The translations under genes and the position numbers were made by a program. Shown here piece by piece: positions 16,491 to 24,728 of a stretch of 39,514 bases of DNA. Under the pieces are notes generated by a model, which saw only the letters and a program-made list of their open reading frames with translations, did not search any database and had not been told where the DNA came from. How positions within the stretch are numbered: the first letter of the stretch is position 1; every line of letters begins with the position of its first letter. Source of the DNA: Saprospiraceae bacterium (GTDB lineage: Bacteria; Bacteroidota; Bacteroidia; Chitinophagales; Saprospiraceae); the NCBI GenBank assembly GCA_029263015.1, contig JAJCYI010000235.1:1-39514 (forward strand), given 5' to 3'.

Positions 16491-18446
16491 ATGAAAAATT
16501 TTAGACCCTTACTTCTTCTTCTGAGTCTGGCTTTCTGTGGCAACCTTGTTTCACAGAATGTTGAATTCGAGAATTTGAAAGTCATAAACACCGAGGAACT
16601 TGACTTCAGTCCCACGCCATTTGGCAATGGAATCATGTTTACATCTTCCAAGAGCGACCGCTTTCTCAGTTGTCCAAGTTATGGAGACAAAGACAGTTAC
16701 GTTGACCTATATTATGCAGAAAAAAATCCAGACGGGACATGGAAAGAACCAGTTGCCTTGAAAGGAAAAGTAAATGGAAAATACAACGATGGTGTCCCCG
16801 CATTTAATCCAAATGGTGAAAAAATGATATTCACTAGAAATAACTTGGATGGAAGGAATGACCAGAATATTATTGACCTCAAGATGTACACTGGTGATTT
16901 TGAAAATGAAACTTGGGTAAATACAACGAGCCCCCTGCCATTTAATAGCGATGATTGGTCAACCGCCCACCCAGCTTTATCAAGCGATGGCAGGTTGCTC
17001 ATTTTTTCATCCAACAGGCCAGGTTCTACTTTGAACATGGAAGGTGAACCAAGTATGGACCTGTGGGGATCAAGATTTGAAAATGACGTTTGGTCCATTC
17101 CTTTTAATCTTGGGCCTTCGGTCAATACAGGTTTGAATGAATTATTCCCGACACTTGATAGTGAAACAGGCACTTTATTTTTCTCCTCCAACGGTCATCC
17201 TGGGGAAGGTGGACTTGATATTTTTGCTGCCGCTCTTGGTACTGGCGATGAGTGGGAACTGCTTGGCAACATTGGTGAACCGTTTAATACTAGTAGTGAT
17301 GACATGCACTTCGTCCCGCTGAACAATGCAACAGAAGGGTATATGGCTTCTGACCGATCTCATTCTGATGCAAAAGGAAGGGATGATATATACTACTGGA
17401 ATAGAGAACCTGATTTTCAGGATGCCGTGATCCAGGTCGTGGACAAACTAACTGGTCTCCCCCTGCCCAATTCTGATGTTTCAATAGACCCTGGAGCGTT
17501 TAAAAATGAATCCATGGTTAAATATGGCCCAGTTATAGAACGATTATATGGTGGAGGTGGAGAAGGAGAGTTGGTGTTAGAACCATTGAAATTGAAGACT
17601 GACAACGAGGGGTTGGTTAAATTAAGAATTCTGTCACCTGCCACTTTTGCGATTACTGCTGCCAAGTCTGAATACAAACCAGCAACCCGGAACCCAACAG
17701 ATGAGGAATTGACGGAAAACCCTGTTTATATTATTCCATTGGAGCAAGACAAGCACTTTGCAAAACTAATTGTAAGGGTTGTTGAAGATCCTTCAGGGAA
17801 CCCAATCCCACTGGCAAATATCAATGTGATTAATAAAAGGACGGGTGCCATAGTTCCATTAATTGGTGATAATGGAGGAGAGGCCACAACCCAAATAGAT
17901 TGCGATGATGATTACGAAATTACAGCAAGTAAAGAGCCATATCAAGATAACTCCGAGACTTTGGAAAATTATGAAATTGATTGCCAAGATGGAGAAGTAA
18001 TCGTGATTGTCCGTCTGAAAGCCCCAGTAATCCTTGAACCTATATTTTTTGATTTTGACCGTTTTTATGTCAGGAACAAGGATGCTGTGCCCACATTGGA
18101 TAGCCTTGCATCAATTATGAAACATTACCCATCGCTTTATATCCAGTTGGAAGGTAATACGGATTCAAGAGGTAGCCATAAATACAATGTGGCACTCTCA
18201 ACCAACCGTGCAAAAAGTGCCAGAAAATACCTCATCAAAAAAGGCATCGACGAAGGTCGCCTCTCGACAGATTGGTTTGGAGAAGAAAAGCTTGCAAATA
18301 ACTGTGCTGATAATATTGTTTGCCCAGAAGCTGACCATCAAATAAATCGAAGAGTGGACGTCGTTCCTGTCCGTCACGAGGAGGCAGGTGTCAAGTTTGT
18401 TACCCGAGACCTTAGTGATATGATCATTGAGTCTGATCGAAAGTAA
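16491..18446 (+). CDS. OmpA-family peptidoglycan-binding protein with PD40 beta-propeller repeats
   Basis: This 651-residue envelope protein has a signal peptide (FRPLLLLLSLAFCGNLVS). The PD40/TolB-like propeller region (about 30-310) has repeats such as GVPAFNPNGEKMIFTRN, AHPALSSDGRLLIFSSNRPG and FPTLDSETGTLFFSSNGHPG. One or two beta-sandwich segments resembling carboxypeptidase regulatory domains follow (about 315-510). The C-terminal OmpA domain (about 518-640) contains FFDFDRFYVR, LEGNTDSRGSHKYN and NRRVDVVPV, with the Asp and Arg that bind diaminopimelate. The architecture resembles the OmpA-type proteins (PorE-like) that attach T9SS components to peptidoglycan. It follows the PorP/SprF gene by 71 bp on the same strand and ends at a strong terminator, closing the surface-protein unit. 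Confidence 0.92.
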   Translation: MKNFRPLLLLLSLAFCGNLVSQNVEFENLKVINTEELDFSPTPFGNGIMFTSSKSDRFLSCPSYGDKDSYVDLYYAEKNPDGTWKEPVALKGKVNGKYNDGVPAFNPNGEKMIFTRNNLDGRNDQNIIDLKMYTGDFENETWVNTTSPLPFNSDDWSTAHPALSSDGRLLIFSSNRPGSTLNMEGEPSMDLWGSRFENDVWSIPFNLGPSVNTGLNELFPTLDSETGTLFFSSNGHPGEGGLDIFAAALGTGDEWELLGNIGEPFNTSSDDMHFVPLNNATEGYMASDRSHSDAKGRDDIYYWNREPDFQDAVIQVVDKLTGLPLPNSDVSIDPGAFKNESMVKYGPVIERLYGGGGEGELVLEPLKLKTDNEGLVKLRILSPATFAITAAKSEYKPATRNPTDEELTENPVYIIPLEQDKHFAKLIVRVVEDPSGNPIPLANINVINKRTGAIVPLIGDNGGEATTQIDCDDDYEITASKEPYQDNSETLENYEIDCQDGEVIVIVRLKAPVILEPIFFDFDRFYVRNKDAVPTLDSLASIMKHYPSLYIQLEGNTDSRGSHKYNVALSTNRAKSARKYLIKKGIDEGRLSTDWFGEEKLANNCADNIVCPEADHQINRRVDVVPVRHEEAGVKFVTRDLSDMIIESDRK

Positions 18447-18469
18447 GAATGAATGATTTACTTTTCGTT

Positions 18470-18505
18470 GAACGCCGTACTGGAAAGGAATCCAGTACGG
18501 CGTTC
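18470..18505 (+). terminator. Terminator of the cargo-PorP-OmpA unit
   Basis: A perfect 15-bp GC-rich stem GAACGCCGTACTGGA (18470-18484) / TCCAGTACGGCGTTC (18491-18505) with loop AAGGAA lies 23 bp after the OmpA stop. It is followed by TTGCT, a weak T-tract. Confidence 0.8.
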
Positions 18506-18718
18506 TTGCTAACGTCAGAATTGCAAAATCCTGCCTGTTAGTTATTGATGGAAGAATTAACATCAAAAATCACCTGTTTGTTTTTACAAAATCAGGCTTA
18601 ATGCTATTTATGTTTTTAATGTTTGGCTATTTTCGCCGCTGACAAAAACTGGATTTATTTAAGATCAATCTGCTGTAGATAAAGAAATTGTTTATAGAAA
18701 CGAAAACCCAATTTTATT

Positions 18719-20098
18719 ATGATTGCCACAATTATTGCTTGTTTTGTTATCGGTTACCTGTTGATCGTATTCGAACACCCTTTGAATCTTGATAAAACGG
18801 TACCCGCCCTTTTGATGGCAGCCATTTGTTGGGCTTTGTTGGCCTTAGGTTTCCATGGAGGTTCTTTATCCGTTATTGATGGACATGAACACGTTTTTCA
18901 ACTGACTACAGGTACAATAGATCACGAATTAGAAGAGGGGTTCAATGCTACTTTGTTGCACCATTTGGGCAAAACTGCCGAAATACTCATTTTCTTGATC
19001 GGTGCGATGACCATCGTCGAAATTGTTGACTTGCACCGGGGCTTTGATGTTCTCAAAGGGTATGTTCGTACCAAGAAAAAAAAGAACCTGCTTTGGATTG
19101 TGGGCATACTAGGCTTTATTCTTTCTGCTATTATTGACAATCTCACAGCGACCATTGTCCTGGTCACTCTGCTCCGCAAAATTATCCCAGACAGATCAGA
19201 ACGTTTGTGGTTTGTAGGTCTGATTGTTATCGCTGCCAATGCTGGAGGAGCTTGGTCGCCCATCGGTGACGTTACCACGACAATGCTATGGATCGGGAAT
19301 AGGGTTTCATCATTTGGGCTTGTTTCTCAGTTGGTTATCCCATCCCTTGTTTGTTTTGCTTTGCCATTCTTTATCGCTTCTTTTATGAAACCTTTCAAGG
19401 GCGAAATTAGCATAAATGTAAGTGGGGCCGGAGAAGAACATAGACTCCTGAGCAGTAGGACAATGCTATTCCTTGGATTGGGAATGATCGTATTTGTACC
19501 AATTTTTAAAACAGTTACCCACCTCCCTCCATATATTGGAATGATGCTAAGTCTTGGCGTGGTCTGGTTGGTGTCTGAATACATTCATCCCGAAGAGAAT
19601 TTCGACAAAGAAAGGGCTGTTCAATATTCAGCACATAAAGCTTTGTCGAGGATCGAAATGTCAAGTATCCTATTTTTCCTTGGAATATTGATGGCAGTAG
19701 GAGCTTTGGAGAGCTTGGTTTATGGCGTAGTTAATGGCGATTCCGTAGGTACCTTGCGCTATGTGGCTGAGATGTTGGACAATACTTTCAGTAACCGTGA
19801 TGTAGTCGTCATGTTGCTTGGTGTGGGGTCAGCGATCATTGATAATGTGCCATTGGTAGCAGCCTCCATGGGGATGTACGATGCGCCATTGGATGATAAA
19901 ATCTGGCAGTTCATCGCTTATGCTGCAGGTACGGGTGGCAGTATGCTCATTATTGGTTCTGCTGCGGGGGTAGCAGCAATGGGCATGGAACGCATCGACT
20001 TTATATGGTACTTAAGGAAGATAACCTGGTTGGCTGCAATTGGCTTTGTGGCAGGTGGGATTGTTTATTTATTGTGGCATAGCTTCTTAATGTCATAG
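18719..20098 (+). CDS. nhaD: Na+/H+ antiporter, NhaD family
   Basis: The 459-residue polytopic inner-membrane protein has about 12 hydrophobic segments. It belongs to the NhaD branch of the ion-transporter superfamily and exchanges Na+ (or Li+) for protons. Hallmarks are LDKTVPALLMAAICWALLAL near the start, HHLGKTAEILIFLIGAMTIVE, ILSAIIDNLTATIVLVTLLRK (conserved Asp/Asn/Thr), NAGGAWSPIGDVTTTMLW and the mirrored second half with GVGSAIIDNVPLVAASMGMY and AAGTGGSMLIIGSAAGV. Length and both inverted-repeat halves are complete. A TATTTTCG box at 18628-18635 might be its -7 element, but I see no matching TTG. The gene implies adaptation to saline or alkaline surroundings. Confidence 0.94.
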   Translation: MIATIIACFVIGYLLIVFEHPLNLDKTVPALLMAAICWALLALGFHGGSLSVIDGHEHVFQLTTGTIDHELEEGFNATLLHHLGKTAEILIFLIGAMTIVEIVDLHRGFDVLKGYVRTKKKKNLLWIVGILGFILSAIIDNLTATIVLVTLLRKIIPDRSERLWFVGLIVIAANAGGAWSPIGDVTTTMLWIGNRVSSFGLVSQLVIPSLVCFALPFFIASFMKPFKGEISINVSGAGEEHRLLSSRTMLFLGLGMIVFVPIFKTVTHLPPYIGMMLSLGVVWLVSEYIHPEENFDKERAVQYSAHKALSRIEMSSILFFLGILMAVGALESLVYGVVNGDSVGTLRYVAEMLDNTFSNRDVVVMLLGVGSAIIDNVPLVAASMGMYDAPLDDKIWQFIAYAAGTGGSMLIIGSAAGVAAMGMERIDFIWYLRKITWLAAIGFVAGGIVYLLWHSFLMS

Positions 20099-20202
20099 TG
20101 TTTGGAAAGTTAAGGTTATACTAATCAAAGTCTTAATATAGAGGCTGAACATCTGATTGGTTAAATTTGCTACTTTAGTTTGCAATTGAATATTTTGTCT
20201 AA

Positions 20203-20574
20203 ATGAAATACTCCTTTCTGATCTTCTTATTATTTGCCGTTATTGGTTGTGGCGGGGTTGATGCTGATATGCTGGTGGGGAAATGGCAAGCTTCTGAGAT
20301 TTTAGAAAACGGTTCTGCTTTGGAAATTGATTTAAGCCCTATTGGGTTTGAATTTTCGACGGATGGATTTTACCACTTTACAAGTACAGTCAATTATGAG
20401 GAAGCAGGTACTTATTGCCTTCGTGGGCCATTCCTCTATACCATTGATACGCTAAACACAGCATCTTCTGAAAAGGCAGTGAAAATTACAGCCATTACTG
20501 AAGATTCCCTTGTTTTATTGATGTCCTTAAATGGAAAAGATAAAATCATGAAACTGTTTAGGGCTGAAAATTGA
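20203..20574 (+). CDS. Small lipoprotein, lipocalin-like
   Basis: This 123-residue protein has an N-terminal lipoprotein signal (MKYSFLIFLLFAVIGCGG; lipobox VIGC), so the mature protein would be lipidated at Cys16. The rest resembles the short lipocalin-like folds common in Bacteroidota: LVGKWQASEILENG near the start, EFSTDGFYHFTS in the middle and repeated strands ending in LNGKDKIMKLFRAEN. No ligand or catalytic residues are recognisable. It follows nhaD on the same strand with a 104-bp gap and shares the bidirectional terminator with rpsP. Confidence 0.75.
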   Translation: MKYSFLIFLLFAVIGCGGVDADMLVGKWQASEILENGSALEIDLSPIGFEFSTDGFYHFTSTVNYEEAGTYCLRGPFLYTIDTLNTASSEKAVKITAITEDSLVLLMSLNGKDKIMKLFRAEN

Positions 20575-20611
20575 CTTAGGATCTTTTAAACGATCCTTAA
20601 TTCACGCCATA

Positions 20612-20650
20612 AAAAAAGCCTTCATATCAACTCGATATGAAGGCTTTTTT
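20612..20650. terminator. Bidirectional rho-independent terminator
   Basis: A 17-bp stem with A-rich left end (AAAAAAGCCTTCATATC, 20612-20628) and T-rich right end (GATATGAAGGCTTTTTT, 20634-20650) around AACTC gives a T-tract on both strands. It sits between the convergent lipoprotein and rpsP genes and can end both transcripts. Confidence 0.92.
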
Positions 20651-20667
20651 ATTATAAGTTCCGTTAT

Positions 20668-21276
20668 TTATTCTTTTTCACTGGCGGTTTCTGTTGCAGC
20701 TTCAGTGGTTGCTTCTTCCGTAGTTTCTGCCACAGCCTCTACAGCTTCAGTTACTTCCTCGGTAGCAACTTCTTCTACAGTTTCAGTTACATCTTCCGTA
20801 GTTTCTGTCACAGCTTCTTCCTTGATGTCAACTTTAGGAACCACTTTTTCAGGTGCTGTAAAAGGAAGATCCAAACCTGCTACTTTAGCTTGGAATGCCC
20901 GTTTTTCCGCAAGGGCTTTTTCACGGCGTTTAGCAAATTTGACTTCTTTAGCTTCTATCCATTCATTGTACATGGTATCAGCTTTCTCCTGGGTAAGTGC
21001 ACCTTTGGTAACGCCTCTTTGCAAATGTTTACGGTATCCAAGTCCTTTGAAGCGGAGGATTGCCCGCATGGTTTCAGTAGGTTGGGCACCTTTATTTATC
21101 CAATCAAATGCTTTGTCCCTGTCCAGCTCAATGGTGGCCGGCACAGTCAAAGGATTGTAGGATCCAATTTTTTCAATGAATCGTCCATCACGTGGAGACC
21201 TTGCATCAGCGATAACGATGTGGTAAAAGGGCTTTTTCTTTTTACCCTTTCTTTGCAATCTAATTTTAACTGCCAT
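20668..21276 (-). CDS. rpsP: 30S ribosomal protein S16 with a long acidic C-terminal tail
   Basis: Residues 1 to about 80 are a normal S16 ([56 protein letters not shown]). S16 binds 16S rRNA and aids 30S assembly. The protein is 202 residues in all, against about 80-90 for the E. coli type. A basic helical segment (about 85-135, [16 protein letters not shown]) and a Thr/Glu/Val/Ala-rich tail (about 150-202) make up the extra length. Extended S16 proteins are known in Bacteroidota. The usual downstream partner rimM is not beside it; the gene ends at the bidirectional terminator. A TACTTTTG box (minus strand, 21400-21407) could be its -7 element, implying a leader of about 120 nt. Confidence 0.96.
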   Translation of the reverse strand: MAVKIRLQRKGKKKKPFYHIVIADARSPRDGRFIEKIGSYNPLTVPATIELDRDKAFDWINKGAQPTETMRAILRFKGLGYRKHLQRGVTKGALTQEKADTMYNEWIEAKEVKFAKRREKALAEKRAFQAKVAGLDLPFTAPEKVVPKVDIKEEAVTETTEDVTETVEEVATEEVTEAVEAVAETTEEATTEAATETASEKE

Positions 21277-21481
21277 TATTTAAATGTAGTAGCTGAAATT
21301 TGTCGTTTTTGTAAATTTTTTTTCCAGAAACGACATATCCAGCGATTCTTGAAACATCCCCACTTACTTTGATTAACAAGCGGTGGGCTTTAGCGGGCGC
21401 AAAAGTATGCTATTTATTATTAAACAGATATTCTCATGTTGCTTTTTTAGGTTCTTTGGCAATTTTTGCAATTGGGAAATT

Positions 21482-21572
21482 CAGAGGATATAAATCCTCT
21501 GCTGTTGGAGTCCTATTCCAATGGCCCACCACCAGTTGCATTTCATTCGACACAGGAGGATTTATATCCTCC
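21482..21572. repeat. Paired palindromes in a gene-free repeat island
   Basis: Two hairpins, CAGAGGAT-ATAA-ATCCTCTG (21482-21501) and GGAGGAT-TTAT-ATCCTCC (21555-21572), are also inverted copies of each other (GAGGATATAAATCCTC against GAGGATTTATATCCTC). The whole 91-bp block can therefore fold either as two small hairpins or as one long one. No coding character is seen. Confidence 0.6.
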
Positions 21573-21728
21573 GGCCTTTATGGCAAAAGTTGTCAAAGAA
21601 CCCTTTTTTATAGGAAGCAGTCTTTGGTTTTTGTTTGAGGATGAAAAATTCGTTATTTGGCTAAATCAAAACAACTGCTGGTTTCATTTTTTTCTACCCA
21701 CCTTACTGCCGTCAGGCAAGTTTATTAG

Positions 21729-21768
21729 ACCTCTAACGAGGTCAAAATAAAACGTGTACGGTAGAGAA
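21729..21768. repeat. Solo end of the second foldback-element family
   Basis: GTGTACGGTAGAGAA (21754-21768) is identical to the right end of the element at 36892-37117 (37103-37117). Just upstream are a GACCTC-TAAC-GAGGTC hairpin (21729-21744) and a short TGCC-GTCA-GGCA palindrome. I could not find the matching left end, so this looks like a decayed or truncated copy. Confidence 0.5.
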
Positions 21769-21782
21769 CCTAAACTAAATTG

Positions 21783-22024
21783 AACGTGAGTTCTGGATAA
21801 TAATCCTTGACAATCAAGAGCTTATGGCGGTTTCAGTCCTTTGATTGTCCCGTTAGGGACGGAACATGGGTAGCAATGCCAAACCAACGGTATTTTTCGT
21901 GCCGTAGGCACGTAACATTTTCCACGTTGCGTACCTACGGCACGACGAAAAACCCCTGCAAATGCTTGGCTACCCATGTTCCGTCCCTAACGGGACAATA
22001 AGATTGCTGTCCAGAACTCACGTT
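21783..22024. mobile_element. Foldback/MITE-like element, complete copy (242 bp)
   Basis: The ends are perfect 15-bp terminal inverted repeats, AACGTGAGTTCTGGA (21783-21797) and TCCAGAACTCACGTT (22010-22024). Inside are 29-bp perfect inverted arms (21846-21874 against 21969-21997), and nearer the centre a further imperfect pair built on CGTGCCGTAGGCACG. The arms themselves contain small hairpins (GTCCC-GTTA-GGGAC; GTGCC-GTA-GGCAC). No ORF is present. The first 144 bp recur at 39371-39514 with one mismatch, which proves it is a dispersed unit. No target-site duplication is obvious and no transposase is in the window. It sits between rpsP and the Gly-rich cargo gene. Confidence 0.8.
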
Positions 22025-22102
22025 AAGTTAGGGTGAATAGTAAAAATTTTGCAACTTAGCAGTCCGAAGCCCACGCCTATGCCCCGCAAATTTCCTATCA
22101 AA

Positions 22103-24670
22103 ATGAAATTCACCAACCAAGTTGTTTTTCTGCTTTTATTCCCACACATTTTTTTCGCACAAACCCCACTTTCAGGGGTCATCAATAAATACACTAAAAT
22201 AACTGCCATCGATGTTTGCGAAGGTATTTTAGTAGTTACTGATACTTCAGGTTTTGAAGTTGGGGACTGGGTTCTATTGGTTCAAATGCAAGGCGCCTCA
22301 ATCAATGAATCGAATTCAAGCAGCTTTGGCGATGTGACTGCACTCGGAGGAGCGGGCCTTTTTGAAAAGAATGAAATAATAGACATAAATGACATGGAGA
22401 TAAGTCTGAAATACCTTGTTTCAGCTGACTTTGATGTTGTGGAAGCAGTACAACTGGTTTCGTTCCCACAGTTCAGTTCGGCCATGGTCGCCGACTCGTT
22501 GTTTGCAAAATCCTGGGACGGAGAAACTGGCGGCATAATCGCTTTTGAAGTACAGGATCAATTGACATTGGAAGCCCCCATTGATGCCAGCGGACAAGGC
22601 TTTCGAGGTGCTCAGACCAATCCGCTTATAAGTGATTGCAGCTTTTTGACCAATGCAAACGACTACCATTACAGCATAAGTAATTGGCGTGGTGCGCCAA
22701 AAGGAGAGGGAGTTGCGTCGGTAATTGTTGGAAAGGAGCAGGGCAGGGGAGCGCAGGCGAATGGCGGTGGCGGTGGCAACGACCATAACGCGGGCGGTGG
22801 CGGCGGATCGAATACCACTTCTGCAGGAAGTGGCGGAAAACAAAGTGTATCGGGTTTTGGCTGCGATGGCGATTTTCCCGGAAAAGGAGGGAAGGCCCTC
22901 CTCAATTCAGCCAATCGCATTTTCCTTGGAGGTGGTGGAGGTGCAGGGCACGATAATAATGGTGTTGCCACCAATGGTGGAAATGGCGGCGGGATAATCA
23001 TCATAGTAGCAAATTCTATAGTTGCCAATGGGCATGAAATCCGCGCTAACGGGCAGTCAGCGATCACCACAAATGGCGATGGCGCTGGTGGGGGAGGTGC
23101 TGGCGGGACAATCTTGATCGACGCTGAAAATGCGGTTGACAATCTTATAGTCGAGGCCAACGGTGGAAATGGTGGCAATGCCAACAACCCCTCGAACCGA
23201 TGCCTCGGCCCAGGTGGCGGAGGCAGTGGCGGGAGGTTCATTTCAGTTCTTTCCAATAACGTGACAATGGATTTGTTAGGCGGAATGTCGGGCGTAAACC
23301 TCACACAATCAGGGCAGTGTAACGATCCTGCCAACGGGGCAGAAAATGGACAGGAGGGATCACTAACTCCATTTGGTGGTTTCCCAGGTTTATTAGTTGA
23401 GGTACAAGAAACGGAAGTTGTTTCCCAACCAGAAAACGCTGAAAACTGTGTGGGCATGCAGGTTTCTTTTTCCTTTATTATGGAAGGCACTTTGTTGGAA
23501 TACCAGTGGCAAGTAAATAATGGTAGTGGATGGCAAGATGTACTATTGGACCCAGATTTCACAGGGGTGAATTCACAGACTTTAGGCGTTTTGAATTTGG
23601 ATGTGAGTATGGATGGATTTCAGTTTAGGTGTTTGGTCAATGGACCGTGTACCTCCGAGATATCTTCCCAGACTGCTGTGCTCAGTATCATTCCTGCACC
23701 TCAAGCAGCTTTCACATTTGTTGATTTGGGAAATGGAGCGATCCAATTTGAAAATTCATCCCAGGGTGCAAACAGTTTTATTTGGGATTTTGGGGACACC
23801 AATAACAGTACGCTTTCCGATCCTGAACATACCTATACCTTAGATGGCATTTATGAAGTGGTGCTTACTGCATTCAATGCTTGTGGTGAAGTGTCATTTT
23901 CTGAAATAATTGAAGTTGGAGGATTTCCGAATGCAGATTTTTCTGCTGATTTCATGGATCCATGCACCCCTCTTGATGTGCAGTTTAACAATCAATCTAC
24001 AGGACTGAACATTACTTCTTACTTCTGGGAATTTGAGGGAGGTGCGCCTGCTATTTCTGTCTTGCCAAATCCAATCGTGGCTTATTCGCAGGAGGGGGAT
24101 TTTGATGTGAAACTGATCGTTCAGAATTCATTGGGAGCCGATACCCTGTTGCAACAAGATTTTATACATGCGATTGCCACACCAGGGCCTCAATTTGAAT
24201 ATTCTGTGAACGGGCCAATTATCACTTTTTCAAATACCTCCGTGGGCGGGACATTTTGGTTCTGGGATTTTGGCGATGGAGATTCTTCCACGGAATTGAG
24301 TCCGGTTCATACATATAACGCCATCGGCACTTATGATGCCAGTTTGACTGTGGGCAATCAAAGTTGTGGCGCAACAATCAGCCAACAAATAATTATAGAA
24401 TCGCCGAATGCAGTTGATGAAACAACCCCTTTTGCTATAAAGATTTTACCAAATCCAACCAATGGTTTATTGAGGATCAGTTCTGAAAGGATGGTTCAAA
24501 ATGGTTCGGAAGTTTCCCTGATCGATAGCAATGGTAAGGTATTAAGACACAGACTTTTTGACGAAAAAGAAATGACTTTGGAATTGCATGGACTGCCCAC
24601 TGGGTTATATATTTTGGTAGTTCAGATAGGGGAGCGGAAGCATTATTTCAAGGTAGGGAAGGTAGATTGA
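22103..24670 (+). CDS. T9SS-secreted Gly-rich protein with PKD domains and type-A sorting domain
   Basis: The protein is about 855 residues from the ATG at 22103, which begins the signal peptide (MKFTNQVVFLLLFPHIFFAQ). In-frame ATGs at 22049 and 22079 only add polar residues. Segments: a beta-rich N-terminal domain (about 25-195); a Gly/Asn-rich region (about 200-415, runs such as ANGGGGGNDHNAGGGGG) that also has a beta-helix-like rhythm (GGIIIIVANSIVANG); an Ig-like domain (about 440-530, YQWQVNNGSGW); three PKD domains (FIWDFGD, YFWEFEG, WFWDFGDGD; about 533-766); and a C-terminal type-A T9SS sorting domain (KILPNPTNGLLRIS, GLPTGLYILVV, HYFKVGK). It is exported by T9SS and probably surface-bound or released. 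The substrate is unknown. Codon usage and GC-rich Gly runs differ from neighbours only because of composition. Confidence 0.9.
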   Translation: MKFTNQVVFLLLFPHIFFAQTPLSGVINKYTKITAIDVCEGILVVTDTSGFEVGDWVLLVQMQGASINESNSSSFGDVTALGGAGLFEKNEIIDINDMEISLKYLVSADFDVVEAVQLVSFPQFSSAMVADSLFAKSWDGETGGIIAFEVQDQLTLEAPIDASGQGFRGAQTNPLISDCSFLTNANDYHYSISNWRGAPKGEGVASVIVGKEQGRGAQANGGGGGNDHNAGGGGGSNTTSAGSGGKQSVSGFGCDGDFPGKGGKALLNSANRIFLGGGGGAGHDNNGVATNGGNGGGIIIIVANSIVANGHEIRANGQSAITTNGDGAGGGGAGGTILIDAENAVDNLIVEANGGNGGNANNPSNRCLGPGGGGSGGRFISVLSNNVTMDLLGGMSGVNLTQSGQCNDPANGAENGQEGSLTPFGGFPGLLVEVQETEVVSQPENAENCVGMQVSFSFIMEGTLLEYQWQVNNGSGWQDVLLDPDFTGVNSQTLGVLNLDVSMDGFQFRCLVNGPCTSEISSQTAVLSIIPAPQAAFTFVDLGNGAIQFENSSQGANSFIWDFGDTNNSTLSDPEHTYTLDGIYEVVLTAFNACGEVSFSEIIEVGGFPNADFSADFMDPCTPLDVQFNNQSTGLNITSYFWEFEGGAPAISVLPNPIVAYSQEGDFDVKLIVQNSLGADTLLQQDFIHAIATPGPQFEYSVNGPIITFSNTSVGGTFWFWDFGDGDSSTELSPVHTYNAIGTYDASLTVGNQSCGATISQQIIIESPNAVDETTPFAIKILPNPTNGLLRISSERMVQNGSEVSLIDSNGKVLRHRLFDEKEMTLELHGLPTGLYILVVQIGERKHYFKVGKVD

Positions 24671-24728
24671 AAATGGAGAAATGAGAATACGCTGTGGAGC
24701 AATAATTTCTCAATTTCTCAATTTTCAA
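24667..24728. terminator. Imperfect hairpin between convergent genes
   Basis: TTGAAAATGGAGAAATGAGAA (24667-24687) pairs with the segment at 24707-24728 (TTCTCAATTT...TTTTCAA) with one mismatch and one unpaired base. The right arm overlaps the last codons of lnt. Its sequence resembles the AT-rich short-period tracts found elsewhere in the window. Confidence 0.5.

Noticed and set aside
20705-21160. A 151-codon Ser/Val/Thr-rich open frame opposite rpsP
   Set aside because: It mirrors the repetitive acidic tail of S16 and has no independent start context or family signal.
21783-22024. Reading the palindromic repeat island as a CRISPR array
   Set aside because: There are no regularly spaced direct repeats with unique spacers; the structure is inverted repeats around a centre.
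22669-23562. A 297-codon Pro-rich open frame on the minus strand opposite the Gly-rich cargo gene
   Set aside because: Gly codons GGN read as Pro or Ala codons on the other strand, so long stop-free Pro runs are expected. The plus-strand protein has a signal peptide, PKD domains and a sorting domain.
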